A stretch of DNA of 64,000 nucleotides from Betaproteobacteria bacterium (GTDB taxonomy: Bacteria; Pseudomonadota; Gammaproteobacteria; Burkholderiales; Usitatibacteraceae): positions 62,001 to 126,000 of the forward strand of contig JAEUMY010000003.1 of the NCBI GenBank assembly GCA_016791265.1. Direction: 5' to 3'. The position numbers and the translations under genes are program-made. How positions within the stretch are numbered: position 1 is the first letter of the stretch; the number at the start of each line of letters is the position of its first letter. Under the pieces are notes generated by a model. The model made no database searches and had not been told where the DNA came from. It was given only the letters and a program-made list of their open reading frames with translations. Shown in pieces: positions 25,289 to 34,396 of the stretch.

Positions 25289-26588
25289 AGAATTCTCCGT
25301 CGAGTCATAAATCTTGGGAGAGCATTGGAATTCTGCGAGACAATTTCGGGACTATTTGGGCTGATCCACGAAATCAAGCGCTAGCCGATTGATTCTCCCT
25401 TCGATGATGCGCGCTGTGCGTACGCTGCATTCTGGTTTACAAACTAGTCTCGCGCGGTCCGCCCGATCAGTCCCCGTCGAGCAGCCAGTGAACAGTAGTC
25501 GTGCATCCTTGTTCCTGAGCTGCCTGGCGATCGACGCTAGATTGATTTGATGTCATTTTCATCAGCGCGGCGATCGCGAAGGCATGGTGGGTGTTGTGTG
25601 CTCGCTGTTGCCGCATCCCTCGCTTTCGCCAGCCCAAATAAGACGCTTCCTCGCGCAGGTGAAAAAGCCCGATGTCTGTGGACTTTCACCCAGAATTGAC
25701 CGGGGACAATTCTAAACTGGGGTCAATACTTGCCTGTCTGTCAAGTGCATGGCATGTGGAGAAAATCAAAAAAATGCGCGCACCCTATCAAGGTTGGTGG
25801 GGACAGTCACCAACTTTGGTGGCATGCTCGGATGCATAGGCGGAAGTCTTGGGCTTGAAATCAGGGCCTACTGCCTGAACTCGGTATCAGCGAAACCGGA
25901 GGAAGTATGAGCCGAAGCACCACTCGCGCCGGAAAGCGCCGCAGCCTGAGGCCGCACCTTCCAAGAAATTCAAGCGAGTTCGGGTCTACAACGATCATGC
26001 AGTGTTCCATGCGGACTCTGAATGGCCCAAATTGTTTGATCAGCAGACGCACCATGAATGTAATAGATGATGTGTTCGCTCAATTGCAATCTCGACGTAA
26101 TGACTACGCCGTCTTCGAATGGCTGCTGGCCCGAGTGCATGCCGCCCTAGGCGCCAGCGATGAATTTGTAATAGGACCTCTGCTGTCAATCGGGGAAAGG
26201 CCTAATGCAAAAATCGGCATACGCACTAGGCCATTCTTCGGGGTGCTGCGCCGATGCAAGCCAGGATCGTCCAGCAATCGACAAACCAAATTGGTCTGCT
26301 AGTGGTCGCCGTATTTTATCGGCTGCGTCATGCAAGCTATTAATACTTAACCATAAGTCCGCGAAGACTCGGTTGTCCACGAAACGCTGCCGAGAACAAA
26401 ATTCCGATGTCGCCTATACAAATGAGGAAAGATACTGATAAATTTTCCTCGTTTTGCTCTAGACAATCGCCTTTCTTCGTTTACCATTCGCGCTGCTCAG
26501 GGAAAGCCGTGACAAGTGAACGAGAAGTCGATTGGCATTAGTCACAGCTTATATAAGAACGGATGAATTGAAATGAGTAAGTCACCAA
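25289..26588. other. 1.3-kb stretch with no secure gene (possible insertion scar)
   Basis: No open frame here matches a family I recognise. The stretch holds an inverted repeat ATTGACC...GGTCAAT (about 25697-25729) in text resembling IS21-type ends, and an imperfect 10-bp hairpin AAGGTTGGTG/CACCAACTTT (25790-25817). Around 25900-26070 one frame reads 'SKKFKRVRVYNDHAVFHADS' but lacks a start, and another is open in parallel, which looks like decayed coding sequence. Base composition becomes AT-rich toward fliQ. I see no duplicate of the tRNA 3' end. Confidence 0.5.
26054..26302 (+). CDS. Possible small hypothetical protein
   Basis: An 82-codon frame starting 'MNVIDDVFAQLQSRRNDYAVFEWLLARV'. 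The first 60 residues look protein-like (amphipathic helices, then 'FVIGPLLSIGERPNAKIGIRTRP'), and the tail does not. There is no clear ribosome site or family, and it lies within the scarred stretch, so it may be a fragment. Confidence 0.25.
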   Translation: MNVIDDVFAQLQSRRNDYAVFEWLLARVHAALGASDEFVIGPLLSIGERPNAKIGIRTRPFFGVLRRCKPGSSSNRQTKLVC

Positions 26589-26858
26589 ATGCACACTGAC
26601 CTCGCGATGCGAATGATGGGCGATCTCTTCTGGACTGGTTTTTTGGTCTCCATGCCGATTCTCGGCCTAACTCTTATTGTCGGAGTGTTGATCGGGATCG
26701 TGCAGGTCGTGACCCAAGTTCAGGAAATGTCCCTGTCCTTCGTCCCCAAGCTTATTGCTGCTGCGCTGACACTAGTCGCGCTAGGTCCTTGGATGATGCG
26801 CAAGCTGACGCAGTTTACGGCTCAGCTTTGGACAAATATCCCGCTACTTGTCCAGTAG
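26589..26858 (+). CDS. fliQ: Flagellar export gate protein FliQ
   Basis: An 89-residue two-segment membrane protein of the type III export gate. The first hydrophobic hairpin is 'FWTGFLVSMPILGLTLIVGVLIGIVQ' and the conserved 'QVVTQVQEMSLSFVPKLIAAALTLVALGPWM' follows (residues 14-72 in two motifs). The length is standard. It is the first gene of the 24-gene plus-strand flagellar block. A tiny 8-codon reading frame (26573-26599, ATG to TGA) overlaps its start codon and could couple or restrain translation. No convincing -35/-10 or sigma-54/sigma-28 promoter was found upstream. Note that fliP, usually next to fliQ, is about 20 kb away at the other end of the block. Confidence 0.93.
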   Translation: MHTDLAMRMMGDLFWTGFLVSMPILGLTLIVGVLIGIVQVVTQVQEMSLSFVPKLIAAALTLVALGPWMMRKLTQFTAQLWTNIPLLVQ

Positions 26859-26875
26859 TTCAGCGCTATTCGGAC

Positions 26876-27667
26876 ATGATCAGCCTGATTCAGATTGGAT
26901 CGGAGACGATCCTTCTATCTGTGCGTGTTGCCGCAGTGTTGCTTGCGACACCAATTCTCTATGCGTTCACCTTGCCAGGCAGTGTTCGGGTGCTCTTGGT
27001 GCTGTCTCTTGCGGTGACTATTAGCCTCGGGTTATCGCCATCACCTTCCGCTGCAACCACCTTGGATTGGGGAGCGTTTATCGCATACGCCGCACAGGAA
27101 ATCACCCTAGGTCTGGCGCTTGCGGTTGGAGTACTTCTCGCATTCGGTGCGGTGTCCTTCGCGGGGCATTTGTTGGATCTTCAAGTGGGGTTCAGCCTCT
27201 CTCAGCTATACGACCCCGCATCAGGTGGCCGGTCCACCGTAGTGGCTGCGGTGTTCAATCAGTTGGCGGTGCTTCTGTTCTTCATTCTCGGTGCTCATCA
27301 TGCGCTGCTGCGAGGGGTGGCGCTGAGCGCAAAGCACTTTCCTCCTGGGTCCGTATGGGACCTTTCAAGCGCGCCCACTCTGGTCCTCAGCCAGGTCGGA
27401 ATCTTGTTCGCAATCGGATTCTCGCTGGCGGCACCCGTGGTTGTCGGGTTGCTGATGGTAGAGCTTGTGATGTCGGTTGCTGCGCGCAATCTTCCCCAGA
27501 TGAATATCTTCATGATGGCGATTCCAGTGCGCATCGCCGTCGGGTTGTTCTTGTTGGCCCTGTGGTCGGCGGGCTTCTTCGAGGGTATGACCCGCGCGTT
27601 CGAGAGCATTTATCGGTTCTGGGATGCGCTGCTCGCGCCCAACGCATCGGGAGCCGCGCATGGATGA
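26876..27667 (+). CDS. fliR: Flagellar export gate protein FliR
   Basis: A 263-residue, six-segment membrane protein of the export gate. The start is the ATG at 26876 ('MISLIQIGSETILLSVRVAAVLLATPIL'); the frame extends back into fliQ without homology. The family segments 'GLALAVGVLLAFGAVSFAGHLLDLQVGFS' and 'FAIGFSLAAPVVVGLLMVELVMSVAARNLPQMNIF' are clear (each listed in parts). It overlaps flhB by 8 nt. Confidence 0.92.
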   Translation: MISLIQIGSETILLSVRVAAVLLATPILYAFTLPGSVRVLLVLSLAVTISLGLSPSPSAATTLDWGAFIAYAAQEITLGLALAVGVLLAFGAVSFAGHLLDLQVGFSLSQLYDPASGGRSTVVAAVFNQLAVLLFFILGAHHALLRGVALSAKHFPPGSVWDLSSAPTLVLSQVGILFAIGFSLAAPVVVGLLMVELVMSVAARNLPQMNIFMMAIPVRIAVGLFLLALWSAGFFEGMTRAFESIYRFWDALLAPNASGAAHG

Positions 27668-28745
27668 TGGGCAGGAATTTGACAGAAGCCAGCCGGCGAC
27701 GCCGTACAAACTGGAGAAAGCAAGAGAAAAAGGTCAAGTCGCGAAGAGCGCGGACCTCGCCGGTGCTGTCGTATTGCTGTGTGCAGCAGCGTATTTATCT
27801 TGGCAGGGATGGCAGATCGCACTTGAACAGCTTCGACTGAGTCAGACGTTGATCGAACTTGCACCAAGATTGTCTGACAATTCGGAACTCTTGACAGCAG
27901 GCATTCGATACCTCTCCGCGTCGCTTCAAATTCTGGGACCGATGCTGTTCGTCATCACTGTGGCCGCAGTGGTTTCGAATCTGATCCAGGTCGGCCCCCT
28001 CCTGTCGTTCGAGCCGATCAAGCCGGATCCGCAACGCATCAACCCTGTTAGCGGGTTCAAGCGCTTCCTTTCCATGCGCCTAATCTACGACGCGCTGCGC
28101 GCCAGCCTTAAATTGACTGCTCTAGCCTTGGTGGGCTACTTTCTGATCAAAGGCTTCCTACCGGAGGCCCGAGAGTTCGCACATCGCTCTGCTTATTCCG
28201 AGGCTCAAAGCCTGATAGCCGCCCTTGCTGGGGTTGGCTTGAAGCTCTCCGCCGCATTGTTGGTTCTTGCGCTTCTGGATGTGTTGTATACCCGGTATGA
28301 GTTCTCCAAGAAGATGCGCATGAGTCATCGCGACATCAAGGACGAGTTCAAGCATCGCGAAGGGGATCCCCGCATCCGGTCCCGGATAAGGGAACTGCGA
28401 CGCGAGATGCTCAAGAGAAGCATGTCCCTGAAGAACACTAAGGGTGCTGATGTTCTGCTGACCAATCCGACCCATTTCGCTGTTGCGTTGCGTTATGTAC
28501 ACGGCGAAATGAGCGCCCCTCTGCTCATTGCAAAAGGGGCGGGACAGCTTGCTGCATCTATGCGCGACATTGCTGCGCGGCATGGTGTGCCAGTCGTGCA
28601 GAGTCCGGTCTTGACCAGGCGCTTGTTCAAGGATGTGCAGCTAGACCAGCACATTCCTCCGGAGTTGTTCGCCGAAGTGGCACGCATCATCGTGTGGGTG
28701 CTCGCCATGCGTGATGCACGCAAGGCGGCGGGGAGCGCGGTATGA
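27660..28745 (+). CDS. flhB: Flagellar export switch protein FlhB
   Basis: A 361-residue export-apparatus protein that switches substrate class by autocleavage. The start is the ATG at 27660 ('MDDGQEFDRSQPATPYKLEKAREKGQ'), the canonical 'T-P-x-K-x-x-x-A-R-x-x-G' beginning. There are four membrane segments between residues 30 and 210. The autocleavage motif N-P-T-H is intact at about residues 269-272 ('LLTNPTHFAVALRY'), so hook-length-dependent switching is possible. It overlaps fliR by 8 nt and flhA by 4 nt (ATGA). Confidence 0.94.
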   Translation: MDDGQEFDRSQPATPYKLEKAREKGQVAKSADLAGAVVLLCAAAYLSWQGWQIALEQLRLSQTLIELAPRLSDNSELLTAGIRYLSASLQILGPMLFVITVAAVVSNLIQVGPLLSFEPIKPDPQRINPVSGFKRFLSMRLIYDALRASLKLTALALVGYFLIKGFLPEAREFAHRSAYSEAQSLIAALAGVGLKLSAALLVLALLDVLYTRYEFSKKMRMSHRDIKDEFKHREGDPRIRSRIRELRREMLKRSMSLKNTKGADVLLTNPTHFAVALRYVHGEMSAPLLIAKGAGQLAASMRDIAARHGVPVVQSPVLTRRLFKDVQLDQHIPPELFAEVARIIVWVLAMRDARKAAGSAV

Positions 28746-30814
28746 ACGCACTGGCCCGCTTGTTCAGCAAACACAGTGATCTGGTGATTGTCTTTCTGGT
28801 GATTGCCGTGCTGGTGGTGCTCTTCGCGCCAATTCCAGCGCGCCTGCTTGACTTGCTGCTTCTGGCCAACTTCAGTTTCGCGTTCTTGATTCTGCTGCTT
28901 ACTTTCTATATGGCGCGTCCGGTGGAGTTCTCCACTTTCCCGTCGCTTCTGCTGATTGCCACTCTGTTCAGGCTTTCGCTCAATGTGGCGGCAACGCGCC
29001 TGATTCTGTCAGAAGGTGACGCTGGAAAAGTTATCTCTGCGGTAGGGTCCCACGTTGTGGGCGGAAACTATGTTATCGGCCTGATTGTCTTTCTCATCCT
29101 CATTGTCGTTCAGTACGTGGTGGTCACCAATGGTGCGCAGCGTGTATCCGAGGTGGCGGCACGATTCACTCTGGACAGCATGCCCGGGCAGCAGATGAGC
29201 ATTGATGCGGATCTCAACATGGGATTCATCGATCAGGCTGAGGCACAGCGCCGCAGAAAGAACATTGAGAAAGAGGCAGCCTTTTACGGAGCGATGGACG
29301 GCGCTAGTAAGTTCGTAAAAGGGGACGCGATCGCGGGCATCGTGATCATGCTCATCAATATCATCGGCGGCATCGTGATTGGTGTAATGCAGATGGGCAT
29401 GTCGTGGGATCAGGCGCTCCGGACCTTTACCTTGTTGACTATTGGGGATGGCATCGTTACGCAAGTGCCTGCCCTTGTGATTGCCGTGGGCACCGGCATC
29501 ATCGTCACTCGCTCCGCGTCAGACAGCAATCTGAGTCAAGAGGCGCTCAAGCAAATACTGTCTTTTCCTCAGACCTTGCTCATGGTTGCATTCGCCCTGG
29601 GCATGCTGATGTTGCTGCCGGGGATTCCCGCGTTGCCCACCGGTGTCATGGCTGCCGTGCTTTGCTTCATGGCCTGGATGGCCAAACGCGCGCGTGATGC
29701 CTCGCCCGGGGGCGCGGAGAAACAGTCCAGCGAGGAAGAGAAGGATGCGGATGCCGCCTCGGACCCGTACGCACTGCTTCCGGTGGAGCCAATTGAAGTA
29801 CATGTTGGGCTCAACTGGAAACCCATTGTTGGTGGGGCGGATAGCCTCTTTGTGGAAAGAATTTCAGCGTTCAGGAAGTCATTTGCGCAAGAATTCGGAC
29901 TTGTCTTGCCCAAGGTGCGCTTTAAGGATATGGCCAAGCTTCCGCCTGACCGATACGAGATTCATCTTGACGGCGTGCCCGTGGCGCGTGGCGAAGCCGC
30001 CATGAACAAGCTACTGGCCATACATCCTGCGGGGGATGTGAAGTCCGTACAGGGCATTCCCACCCGAGACCCTACCTATGGGCTGCCGGCACTGTGGATT
30101 GAAGAAGGCTCACGCCAAGCTGCGACTGCGGCCAAGTACACGCTGGTAGATCCGCCTACAGTTCTGCTCACGCATCTCACGGAAGTGTTGAGGCGCGAGG
30201 CAGCCTTGTTGCTCAGCCGCGCTGAAACTGAGCGTCTGCTCGCACGGGTTCGGCAGAGTCAGTCAACGCTGGTCGAGGAGTTGGTGCCCACCGTGCTTAC
30301 GGTCAGTGACGTGCAGCGAGTATTGCAGAACCTCCTCAAAGAGAAGGTCTCTATTCGTCACCTGGAGGCTATCCTTGAGACTTTGGCTGATGCTGGCCGC
30401 CACACTAAAGATGCGGGCGTCCTGACCGAAATGGTCCGCAGGCGTCTTGGGCAGTCCATTTGTCAGGGGCTCGTGGGCGATTCCAGTGCCTTGCACGTGA
30501 TGACGCTGGATCCGGTGCTGGAAAGTCAGTTCATGCAGGGTTTGCAGCTAGCGCATCAGGAATCGGGTGAGTCAACTCGCGCACCTGCAGTGATTGATCC
30601 GAAACTGGCAGAACAACTAGTGGCGCGTCTGGTGCGTCATGCGGATCGAATGATGAAGAGCAACTTGTTGCCGGTACTGCTGTGCTCACCTGAGCTTCGG
30701 CGGCATGTGCGTCTTTTCTGCGAGCGCTCCCTACCGCACTTGCGTGTGCTCTCCATGGCGGAAGTGCCGCAGAACATCGAACTCAAGTCGTTTTGCACGG
30801 TGTCGGTGACATGA
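28742..30814 (+). CDS. flhA: Flagellar export gate protein FlhA
   Basis: A 690-residue major export gate subunit. The N-terminal half carries eight membrane segments and the FHIPEP family signature region 'LLLIATLFRLSLNVAATRLIL'. The cytoplasmic loop 'DSMPGQQMSIDADLNMGFID' is conserved. The C-terminal half, from about residue 340, is the cytoplasmic ring domain that docks chaperone-substrate complexes. Its acidic linker ('KQSSEEEKDADAASDP') is normal. A 175-bp gap follows with no gene, then flgF. Confidence 0.94.
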   Translation: MNALARLFSKHSDLVIVFLVIAVLVVLFAPIPARLLDLLLLANFSFAFLILLLTFYMARPVEFSTFPSLLLIATLFRLSLNVAATRLILSEGDAGKVISAVGSHVVGGNYVIGLIVFLILIVVQYVVVTNGAQRVSEVAARFTLDSMPGQQMSIDADLNMGFIDQAEAQRRRKNIEKEAAFYGAMDGASKFVKGDAIAGIVIMLINIIGGIVIGVMQMGMSWDQALRTFTLLTIGDGIVTQVPALVIAVGTGIIVTRSASDSNLSQEALKQILSFPQTLLMVAFALGMLMLLPGIPALPTGVMAAVLCFMAWMAKRARDASPGGAEKQSSEEEKDADAASDPYALLPVEPIEVHVGLNWKPIVGGADSLFVERISAFRKSFAQEFGLVLPKVRFKDMAKLPPDRYEIHLDGVPVARGEAAMNKLLAIHPAGDVKSVQGIPTRDPTYGLPALWIEEGSRQAATAAKYTLVDPPTVLLTHLTEVLRREAALLLSRAETERLLARVRQSQSTLVEELVPTVLTVSDVQRVLQNLLKEKVSIRHLEAILETLADAGRHTKDAGVLTEMVRRRLGQSICQGLVGDSSALHVMTLDPVLESQFMQGLQLAHQESGESTRAPAVIDPKLAEQLVARLVRHADRMMKSNLLPVLLCSPELRRHVRLFCERSLPHLRVLSMAEVPQNIELKSFCTVSVT

Positions 30815-30989
30815 GCAACTGATTCTGCAAATCTCGGTGAAAGGCTGCTTGAATGAATAGGCGGACAAGGTTGATCAAGTGTATCGGCAGATTTGCCCAT
30901 TTGTCTGAGAAATCGGTAGGTGTCGAGAAGTAGGCAAGAGTTGTGTGTGAGTTGATGGGTCTGGTCAGTACTTTGAAAGGAACTGGAGT

Positions 30990-31754
30990 ATGCGTGAAGT
31001 CTTGGGCGTCGCCCTTCATGCGTTAAATCAGGATAGCAAACGGCTGGAGGCAGTGGCGGTGAACTTGGCCAATGTTTCCACTCCGGGATACAAGCGAACC
31101 ATCGCGGTTGCACAGTCATTTGGCGAGATGATTGATGGCTTTGCATCAGTTGCCGGCCCGACTCGAGCTAACGGCGTGGAAGTCCCTTTGCCGCCATTGT
31201 CCATGCACGTTGATCTGCAGGCTGGGACCCTCAAGTTCACCGGACGAGAATTGGATTTTGCAATTTCTGGAAAGGGATTCTTCGAAGTGATGACGCCGGA
31301 CGGTCCTGCCTACACCCGTACAGGAGACTTCAGTCTGGACGCAAGCGGTCGCCTATTGGCGCCTCAAGGCCACCCCGTGATGGGGCGGGAAGGTGAGATC
31401 AGACTGCCGCCGGTCTCGCTCCGTGTTGACCGCGCGGGAAATGTATTTGATGCGACCGATACTCAGCAAACCAGCCGACCACTTGCTCAGCTAAAAGTAG
31501 TCAACATAGAAGACCAACGAGTACAGCAGAGGCTCGACAGCGGCTATCTGGTTCTGGACTCGGTTCCGGCCGATCTGCCGACAGGCAGCATAAGCGTCAA
31601 GCAGGGCTACCTCGAGAACGCGAATGTCTCCGCCATGCGCGAGATGCTCGAGATGATGGCCACAGTGCGTCACGTGGAGACCCTTCAGAAGGTTGTCAAC
31701 GGGTACGACGAAATGATGGCCACTGCCGTCAGAAAGCTTGGTGAAGGTAACTGA
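30990..31754 (+). CDS. flgF: Flagellar proximal rod protein FlgF
   Basis: A 254-residue rod protein. The N-terminal rod motif is 'RLEAVAVNLANVSTPGYKR' (ANNxANxxTxGYK type). The middle 'RELDFAISGKGFFEVMTPDGPAYTRTGDFSLDASGRLL' is shared by FlgE/F/G (listed in parts). The C-terminal 'GYLENANVSAMREMLEMMATVRHVETLQKVV' is the matching coiled-coil end. Assignment to FlgF over FlgG rests on gene order and on the less conserved N-terminus. It precedes flgG by a 242-bp gap containing a hairpin. Confidence 0.85.
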   Translation: MREVLGVALHALNQDSKRLEAVAVNLANVSTPGYKRTIAVAQSFGEMIDGFASVAGPTRANGVEVPLPPLSMHVDLQAGTLKFTGRELDFAISGKGFFEVMTPDGPAYTRTGDFSLDASGRLLAPQGHPVMGREGEIRLPPVSLRVDRAGNVFDATDTQQTSRPLAQLKVVNIEDQRVQQRLDSGYLVLDSVPADLPTGSISVKQGYLENANVSAMREMLEMMATVRHVETLQKVVNGYDEMMATAVRKLGEGN

Positions 31755-31772
31755 TGTGGGCTTGCAACTGTT

Positions 31773-31789
31773 CGCCACGATACGTGGCG
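31773..31789 (+). terminator. Hairpin in the flgF-flgG gap
   Basis: Perfect 7-bp stem CGCCACG/CGTGGCG with a 3-nt loop ATA, 19 nt after the flgF stop. No T run follows, so it could be a processing or attenuation structure rather than a full terminator. The remaining gap to flgG holds no gene. Confidence 0.4.
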
Positions 31790-31996
31790 GACGCAATGAA
31801 TTCCTCTCCATGTAGTTGCTTAGAAACGCCTAAGGCTCCCATCCACGCCCCTTTCACACAACTTGTGTCCAGTAATTCGGAGAGCCATTCGGCGAATCAC
31901 TCGGAGATTTCATACAGCCATAGATGGTCCGAAAGTTCCTCTTAGTGGCACCTCACTTGCGATCAGAACAGTAACGATTTTTCACGAGGCTCAAAC

Positions 31997-32770
31997 ATGA
32001 TTGAAGCACTGCACATTGCGGCAACTGGCATGCAGGCCCAGCAGACTAATCTGGATACCATCGCCAACAACTTGGCCAACGTCCAATCCGTGGGATTCAA
32101 GCGTTCACGGCTCAACTTTGGCGAGGTGGTCAGTGCTGAAGTGACTCGCAATTCGGGCGCCGAGGTTCGTCCGACACTATCGGGCGGCGCTGGCGTTGGC
32201 GTCCGGGGTGTGCTCAAGGTATTTGACACCGGTGACATGCGCAAGACCGCTTCGCCGTTAGATCTTGCGGTGCAGGGAGAGGGCTTTTTCGAAGTCGCCA
32301 TGGCGGACGGCGCGACTGCCTTCACGCGCGGGGGGACGTTTATCGTGAATCGCGACCGCTATCTCGCACTCGCCACGGGTGATGCCTTGAAAGCGGGTAT
32401 CCAGGTTCCTGAGGGGGCGGATGCGTTGTCGATCACGGCAGAAGGCAAAGTTATTGCGAGCCTGCCGGGCCGGACCGGATTGGTCGAGTTGGGAGTGCTG
32501 GAATTGGTTCGCTTTGCCAATCCCTCCGGACTGCAAGCCCAAGGCGACGGCCTCTATAGAGCGACAGTCGACTCAGGCGAGCCGATCTTGGCCCGCAACG
32601 GTGACGGAAGTGCCGGAAAGATAATGCAGGGCTATTTGGAAGGATCTAATGTCAAGTTGGTGGATGAGTTCGTCAATCTGATGCTGGCACAGCGAGCATA
32701 TGAAGCCAGCGCCAAGGTGATACAAGCTGCGGATGAAGTGCTGGGTCTGGTGAATGGTCTGCGCAAGTAG
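31997..32770 (+). CDS. flgG: Flagellar distal rod protein FlgG
   Basis: A 257-residue distal rod protein. It starts 'MIEALHIAATGMQAQQTNLDTIANNLANVQSVGFKRSR', the FlgG signature (listed in two motifs: initial helix and ANNLAN segment). The mid-domain 'PLDLAVQGEGFFEVAMADG' and the C-terminal 'GYLEGSNVKLVDEFVNLMLAQRAYEASAKVI' are typical. The FlgG-specific insertion region after the N-terminal helix is present. Good match; length normal. Confidence 0.93.
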   Translation: MIEALHIAATGMQAQQTNLDTIANNLANVQSVGFKRSRLNFGEVVSAEVTRNSGAEVRPTLSGGAGVGVRGVLKVFDTGDMRKTASPLDLAVQGEGFFEVAMADGATAFTRGGTFIVNRDRYLALATGDALKAGIQVPEGADALSITAEGKVIASLPGRTGLVELGVLELVRFANPSGLQAQGDGLYRATVDSGEPILARNGDGSAGKIMQGYLEGSNVKLVDEFVNLMLAQRAYEASAKVIQAADEVLGLVNGLRK

Positions 32771-32790
32771 TTGCCGAAGTGTGACCTGTG

Positions 32791-33768
32791 ATGCGACTTT
32801 CAGACGTGCAAACATTGATGCTGACGCTCCTCTTGCTGGGCGTGCCGGCAATGGCAAGCGAGTCCAGCAGACAAGTGCGAATACATCTATTGCCCCTCGT
32901 GGCGCTGTCGGAGCCGGTGGTTAGGCTTGGCCAGATCGCGGCGGTCGAGACAACGGATGTGAACATCCTGCGACAGCTAGCCGCGCTGGACATCAGCGCC
33001 GCCGTGCCGCGGGTCGCGGGCGAGCCCATCTCACGGATGAAACTCGCTGCGCAACTGCGAACGAAGCTCGGGCTGAGAGATGAGGTTGTGCGGTTCACCG
33101 GCGCGGAATATGTGCAGGTCGAACGAGAAGTCAGCGTTCTCGATTGCTCTCAAGTGCAGCAGCTTGCGGAGGCCGCCCTCCTGAAAGCCCTCACCCCATC
33201 TGCATCTAGAACCGACGTGTCGTTGATCCAATCAGGCTGTGGGCAGGGATTGCCAGACGGAAGCATGAGGGCACGGGATCGGCCGATATCCGTGGGTGCC
33301 GGCCAATCTCGCGTCACCGTTTGGATGGACGTCTACGCTGGCGACACTTGGCTGCGCGTCTTGCCATTCACATTTGCAATGAGTGTTTGGCGCAAGGTTG
33401 CCGTCGCAAGGGATCGGCAAAGTGCTGGCGATCCTTTCAGTTCGGATCAGATCATCTGGGCAGATTTGCCTGACAGTGAGCTTCGTGGCCCAAACTGGTC
33501 AGGCACCGAATCGGGCCGGCTGCGTTGGCGCCGTGCCATCGAAGCGGGCAGGCCCATCACTACTGCCCATTTGGAAACGCTCCCGGACGTGCGTCGCGGC
33601 AGCGCGGTGGATGTCGTGGCCGAAACCGGTCAGTTGCGCCTTGAAATGAGCGTCCGGGTGCTACAGGACGGCCGAATTGGCGACCGCGTTTGGGTGAGGC
33701 GAGAGAACGGATCAACACAAATGCTGGCTCGGGTGACCGGGCCTGGAAAGATCGAGGTTATCAAATGA
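32791..33768 (+). CDS. flgA: P-ring assembly chaperone FlgA
   Basis: A 325-residue periplasmic chaperone for P-ring assembly. It begins with a signal peptide ('DVQTLMLTLLLLGVPAMA', cleavage likely after AMA). The C-terminal SAF-like domain is visible in 'DPFSSDQIIWADLPDSE...RAIEAGRPITTAHLE' and 'VRRGSAVDVVAETGQLRLEM' (listed in parts), as in canonical FlgA. I chose the ATG at 32791; a GTG directly precedes it. It overlaps flgH by 4 nt. Confidence 0.88.
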   Translation: MRLSDVQTLMLTLLLLGVPAMASESSRQVRIHLLPLVALSEPVVRLGQIAAVETTDVNILRQLAALDISAAVPRVAGEPISRMKLAAQLRTKLGLRDEVVRFTGAEYVQVEREVSVLDCSQVQQLAEAALLKALTPSASRTDVSLIQSGCGQGLPDGSMRARDRPISVGAGQSRVTVWMDVYAGDTWLRVLPFTFAMSVWRKVAVARDRQSAGDPFSSDQIIWADLPDSELRGPNWSGTESGRLRWRRAIEAGRPITTAHLETLPDVRRGSAVDVVAETGQLRLEMSVRVLQDGRIGDRVWVRRENGSTQMLARVTGPGKIEVIK

Positions 33769-34394
33769 AAAATCAATCGCTGGCACGCTTGGAATCTGTC
33801 CGGACTGGCAAGGCACGGAACCGCATATCCGCCTGTGCCGTAACGCTCATCGCTATCGTAGGCGTCATGCCAGCGATGGCCACGAGCCTATATGAGGAGT
33901 CAAGGTTTCAATCGATGGTCGCTGACAAACGGGCCTATAAGAAGGGGGATGTGCTAACTGTGCAGATCATCGAATCGTCGAGCGCCTCCACAATGATCGA
34001 TACTGGATCTCAGCGGAAGCAGGGCATTGGCGCCGAGGCCACCAAGAACGGTGGTCAGATCGGTCAGGCGGGCTTGGCCGCGTCAGGTGAGTTTGCGGGT
34101 GGCGGGCGCACGCAACGTTCCAACCGCTTGCTGGCTACGGTTTCCGTCTCCGTGGTGGATGTGCATGAGAACGGTGACTTTCAAGTGGCAGGGGAGCAGC
34201 TACTGACAGTCAATGATGAAGTTCAGAAAGTCAGTCTGAGAGGGCGCGCCCGCCCGGCGGATGTATTGGAGGGCAATCTGATTCTCTCGACACGTCTGGC
34301 GGACTCGCAGATCACTTATGTGGGTGAAGGGCATCTGAGTGAACGCAGCCAGCGGCCTTGGTGGCGAAGAATCCTTGATGGCGTGGGTCTTTGA
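33765..34394 (+). CDS. flgH: L-ring protein FlgH, apparently without lipobox
   Basis: A 209-residue protein with the FlgH core: 'TSLYEESRFQSMVADKRAYKKGDVLTVQIIESSSAS', 'NRLLATVSVSVVDVHENGDFQVAGEQ' and 'LEGNLILSTRLADSQITYVGEGHL' (each in parts). FlgH is normally a lipoprotein whose acylated Cys anchors the L ring. Here the hydrophobic region 'AVTLIAIVGVMPAMA' is followed by Thr-Ser, an ordinary signal-peptidase site. The only Cys (residue 24) precedes the hydrophobic stretch, so it cannot be a normal lipobox. The start is the ATG at 33765, overlapping the flgA stop; the frame ends overlapping flgI. Confidence 0.9.
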   Translation: MKNQSLARLESVRTGKARNRISACAVTLIAIVGVMPAMATSLYEESRFQSMVADKRAYKKGDVLTVQIIESSSASTMIDTGSQRKQGIGAEATKNGGQIGQAGLAASGEFAGGGRTQRSNRLLATVSVSVVDVHENGDFQVAGEQLLTVNDEVQKVSLRGRARPADVLEGNLILSTRLADSQITYVGEGHLSERSQRPWWRRILDGVGL

Positions 34395-34396
34395 GC

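Noticed and set aside
26531..26560. Sigma-54 or sigma-70 promoter before fliQ
   Set aside because: TGGCA and TATATA-like text is present, but the GG-to-GC distance and the -35/-10 spacing are both wrong.
33765..33860. I-S-A-C in FlgH as a lipobox
   Set aside because: The Cys comes before, not after, the hydrophobic core, so signal peptidase II could not use it.
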